Shown in pieces: positions 6,479-6,654 of a stretch of DNA of 6,654 bases. The stretch is from assembly GCA_031421935.1 (NCBI GenBank), contig JANOPQ010000022.1, forward strand, positions 1 to 6,654, given 5' to 3'. Position 1 is the stretch's first letter, and each line of letters starts with the position of its first letter. This DNA comes from JAJTFW01 sp031421935 (GTDB lineage: Bacteria > Bacteroidota > Bacteroidia > AKYH767-A > OLB10). The position numbers and the translations under genes are program-made. The notes under the pieces were generated by a model. The model did no database searches and was not told the DNA's origin. It saw nothing but the letters and a program-made list of their open reading frames with translations.

Positions 6479-6654
6479 TTAGGAAGAAAATAATGCAATC
6501 ATCAACCCTATCTCATCCACCTTTTCCGTATCCCCTAATTTTTGATACGAGTACGATAAATTGCGAAGCATACGTAAAATCATATCCTTATTGCTGCAAG
6601 GTTGGTAATAAGTATTCTGCGGATCGAGTTTTAGTTTTTTTACAAACTGGTCGA
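6479..6654 (-). CDS. C-terminal end of a SirB1-type transglutaminase-like protein (partial)
   Basis: The reverse complement stays open from the window edge to a TAA at 6481-6479, giving 57 residues plus two leading bases. The segment LDPQNTYYQPCSNKDMILRM followed by LRNLSYSYQKLGDTEKVDEI reads as a TPR-like helical pair. The pattern P-x-SN-x-x-x-ILRML-x-NL followed by a second helix is what I remember at the C-terminus of SirB1/YchA proteins, where a transglutaminase-like domain is followed by helical repeats. Their biochemical function is not established, and the transglutaminase-like part lies outside the window. It converges on the glycan genes and probably belongs to a neighbouring, unrelated unit. 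The coding call is stronger than the family call, which rests on a short stretch. Confidence 0.7.
   Translation of the reverse strand, partial: DQFVKKLKLDPQNTYYQPCSNKDMILRMLRNLSYSYQKLGDTEKVDEIGLMIALFSS

Noticed and set aside
6223..6498. A 91-codon minus-strand open frame across the hairpin and the end of the PglC-like gene.
   Set aside because: It overlaps the conserved C-terminal part of the transferase, runs through the palindrome, and overlaps the better supported minus-strand gene end at 6479-6498 in a different frame.
1..6654. Search by eye for CRISPR arrays, tRNA or rRNA genes, insertion sequences and attachment sites.
   Set aside because: Nearly all bases are accounted for by protein-coding genes, the two plus-strand gaps are short, and no spaced repeats, tRNA-like cloverleaf or transposase motifs were seen.

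Overview
The window looks like part of a Bacteroidota (Bacteroidetes) chromosome. It is AT-rich, its Shine-Dalgarno signals are weak, and the one clear promoter element is a Bacteroidetes-type TAnnTTTG -7 box. The protein subfamilies also fit that phylum. This is inference from sequence style and remembered families; no search was run.

The window is densely coded. Positions 1-4531 hold four plus-strand genes joined almost head to tail: the 3' part of a GT4 glycosyltransferase, a non-hydrolysing UDP-sugar 2-epimerase (WecB/WbpI type, WbpI-like by motif), a WbuB-like GT4 glycosyltransferase with a TTG start that overlaps the previous stop, and a multi-pass Wzy/WaaL-type membrane protein with an ATGA overlap. 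A 55-base gap carries a -7 box. It appears to start a second unit (4587-6406) with a DegT/DnrJ/EryC1/StrS-type PLP sugar aminotransferase and, two bases later, a small PglC-like polyprenyl-phosphate sugar-1-phosphate transferase. The 72-base gap after it contains a long, GC-rich imperfect hairpin, probably a shared terminator. Converging from the other strand (6479-6654) is the C-terminal end of what looks like a SirB1-type transglutaminase-like protein, probably unrelated to the glycan genes.

Together the six plus-strand genes are most of a surface-polysaccharide (O-antigen or capsule-like) locus. The aminotransferase would make a nucleotide-activated amino sugar, and the PglC-like enzyme would load a sugar-1-phosphate on undecaprenyl phosphate. 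The two GT4 enzymes would extend the chain, one perhaps using the sugar made by the epimerase. The membrane protein would polymerise or ligate the product. The flippase, 4,6-dehydratase and acetyltransferase expected in such a pathway are not in the window and may lie upstream.

No new type of system is evident. The most useful points are the promoter that decides the aminotransferase start, the WbpH-WbpI-WbpJ-like gene order, the palindrome at the convergent junction, and the partial minus-strand gene.
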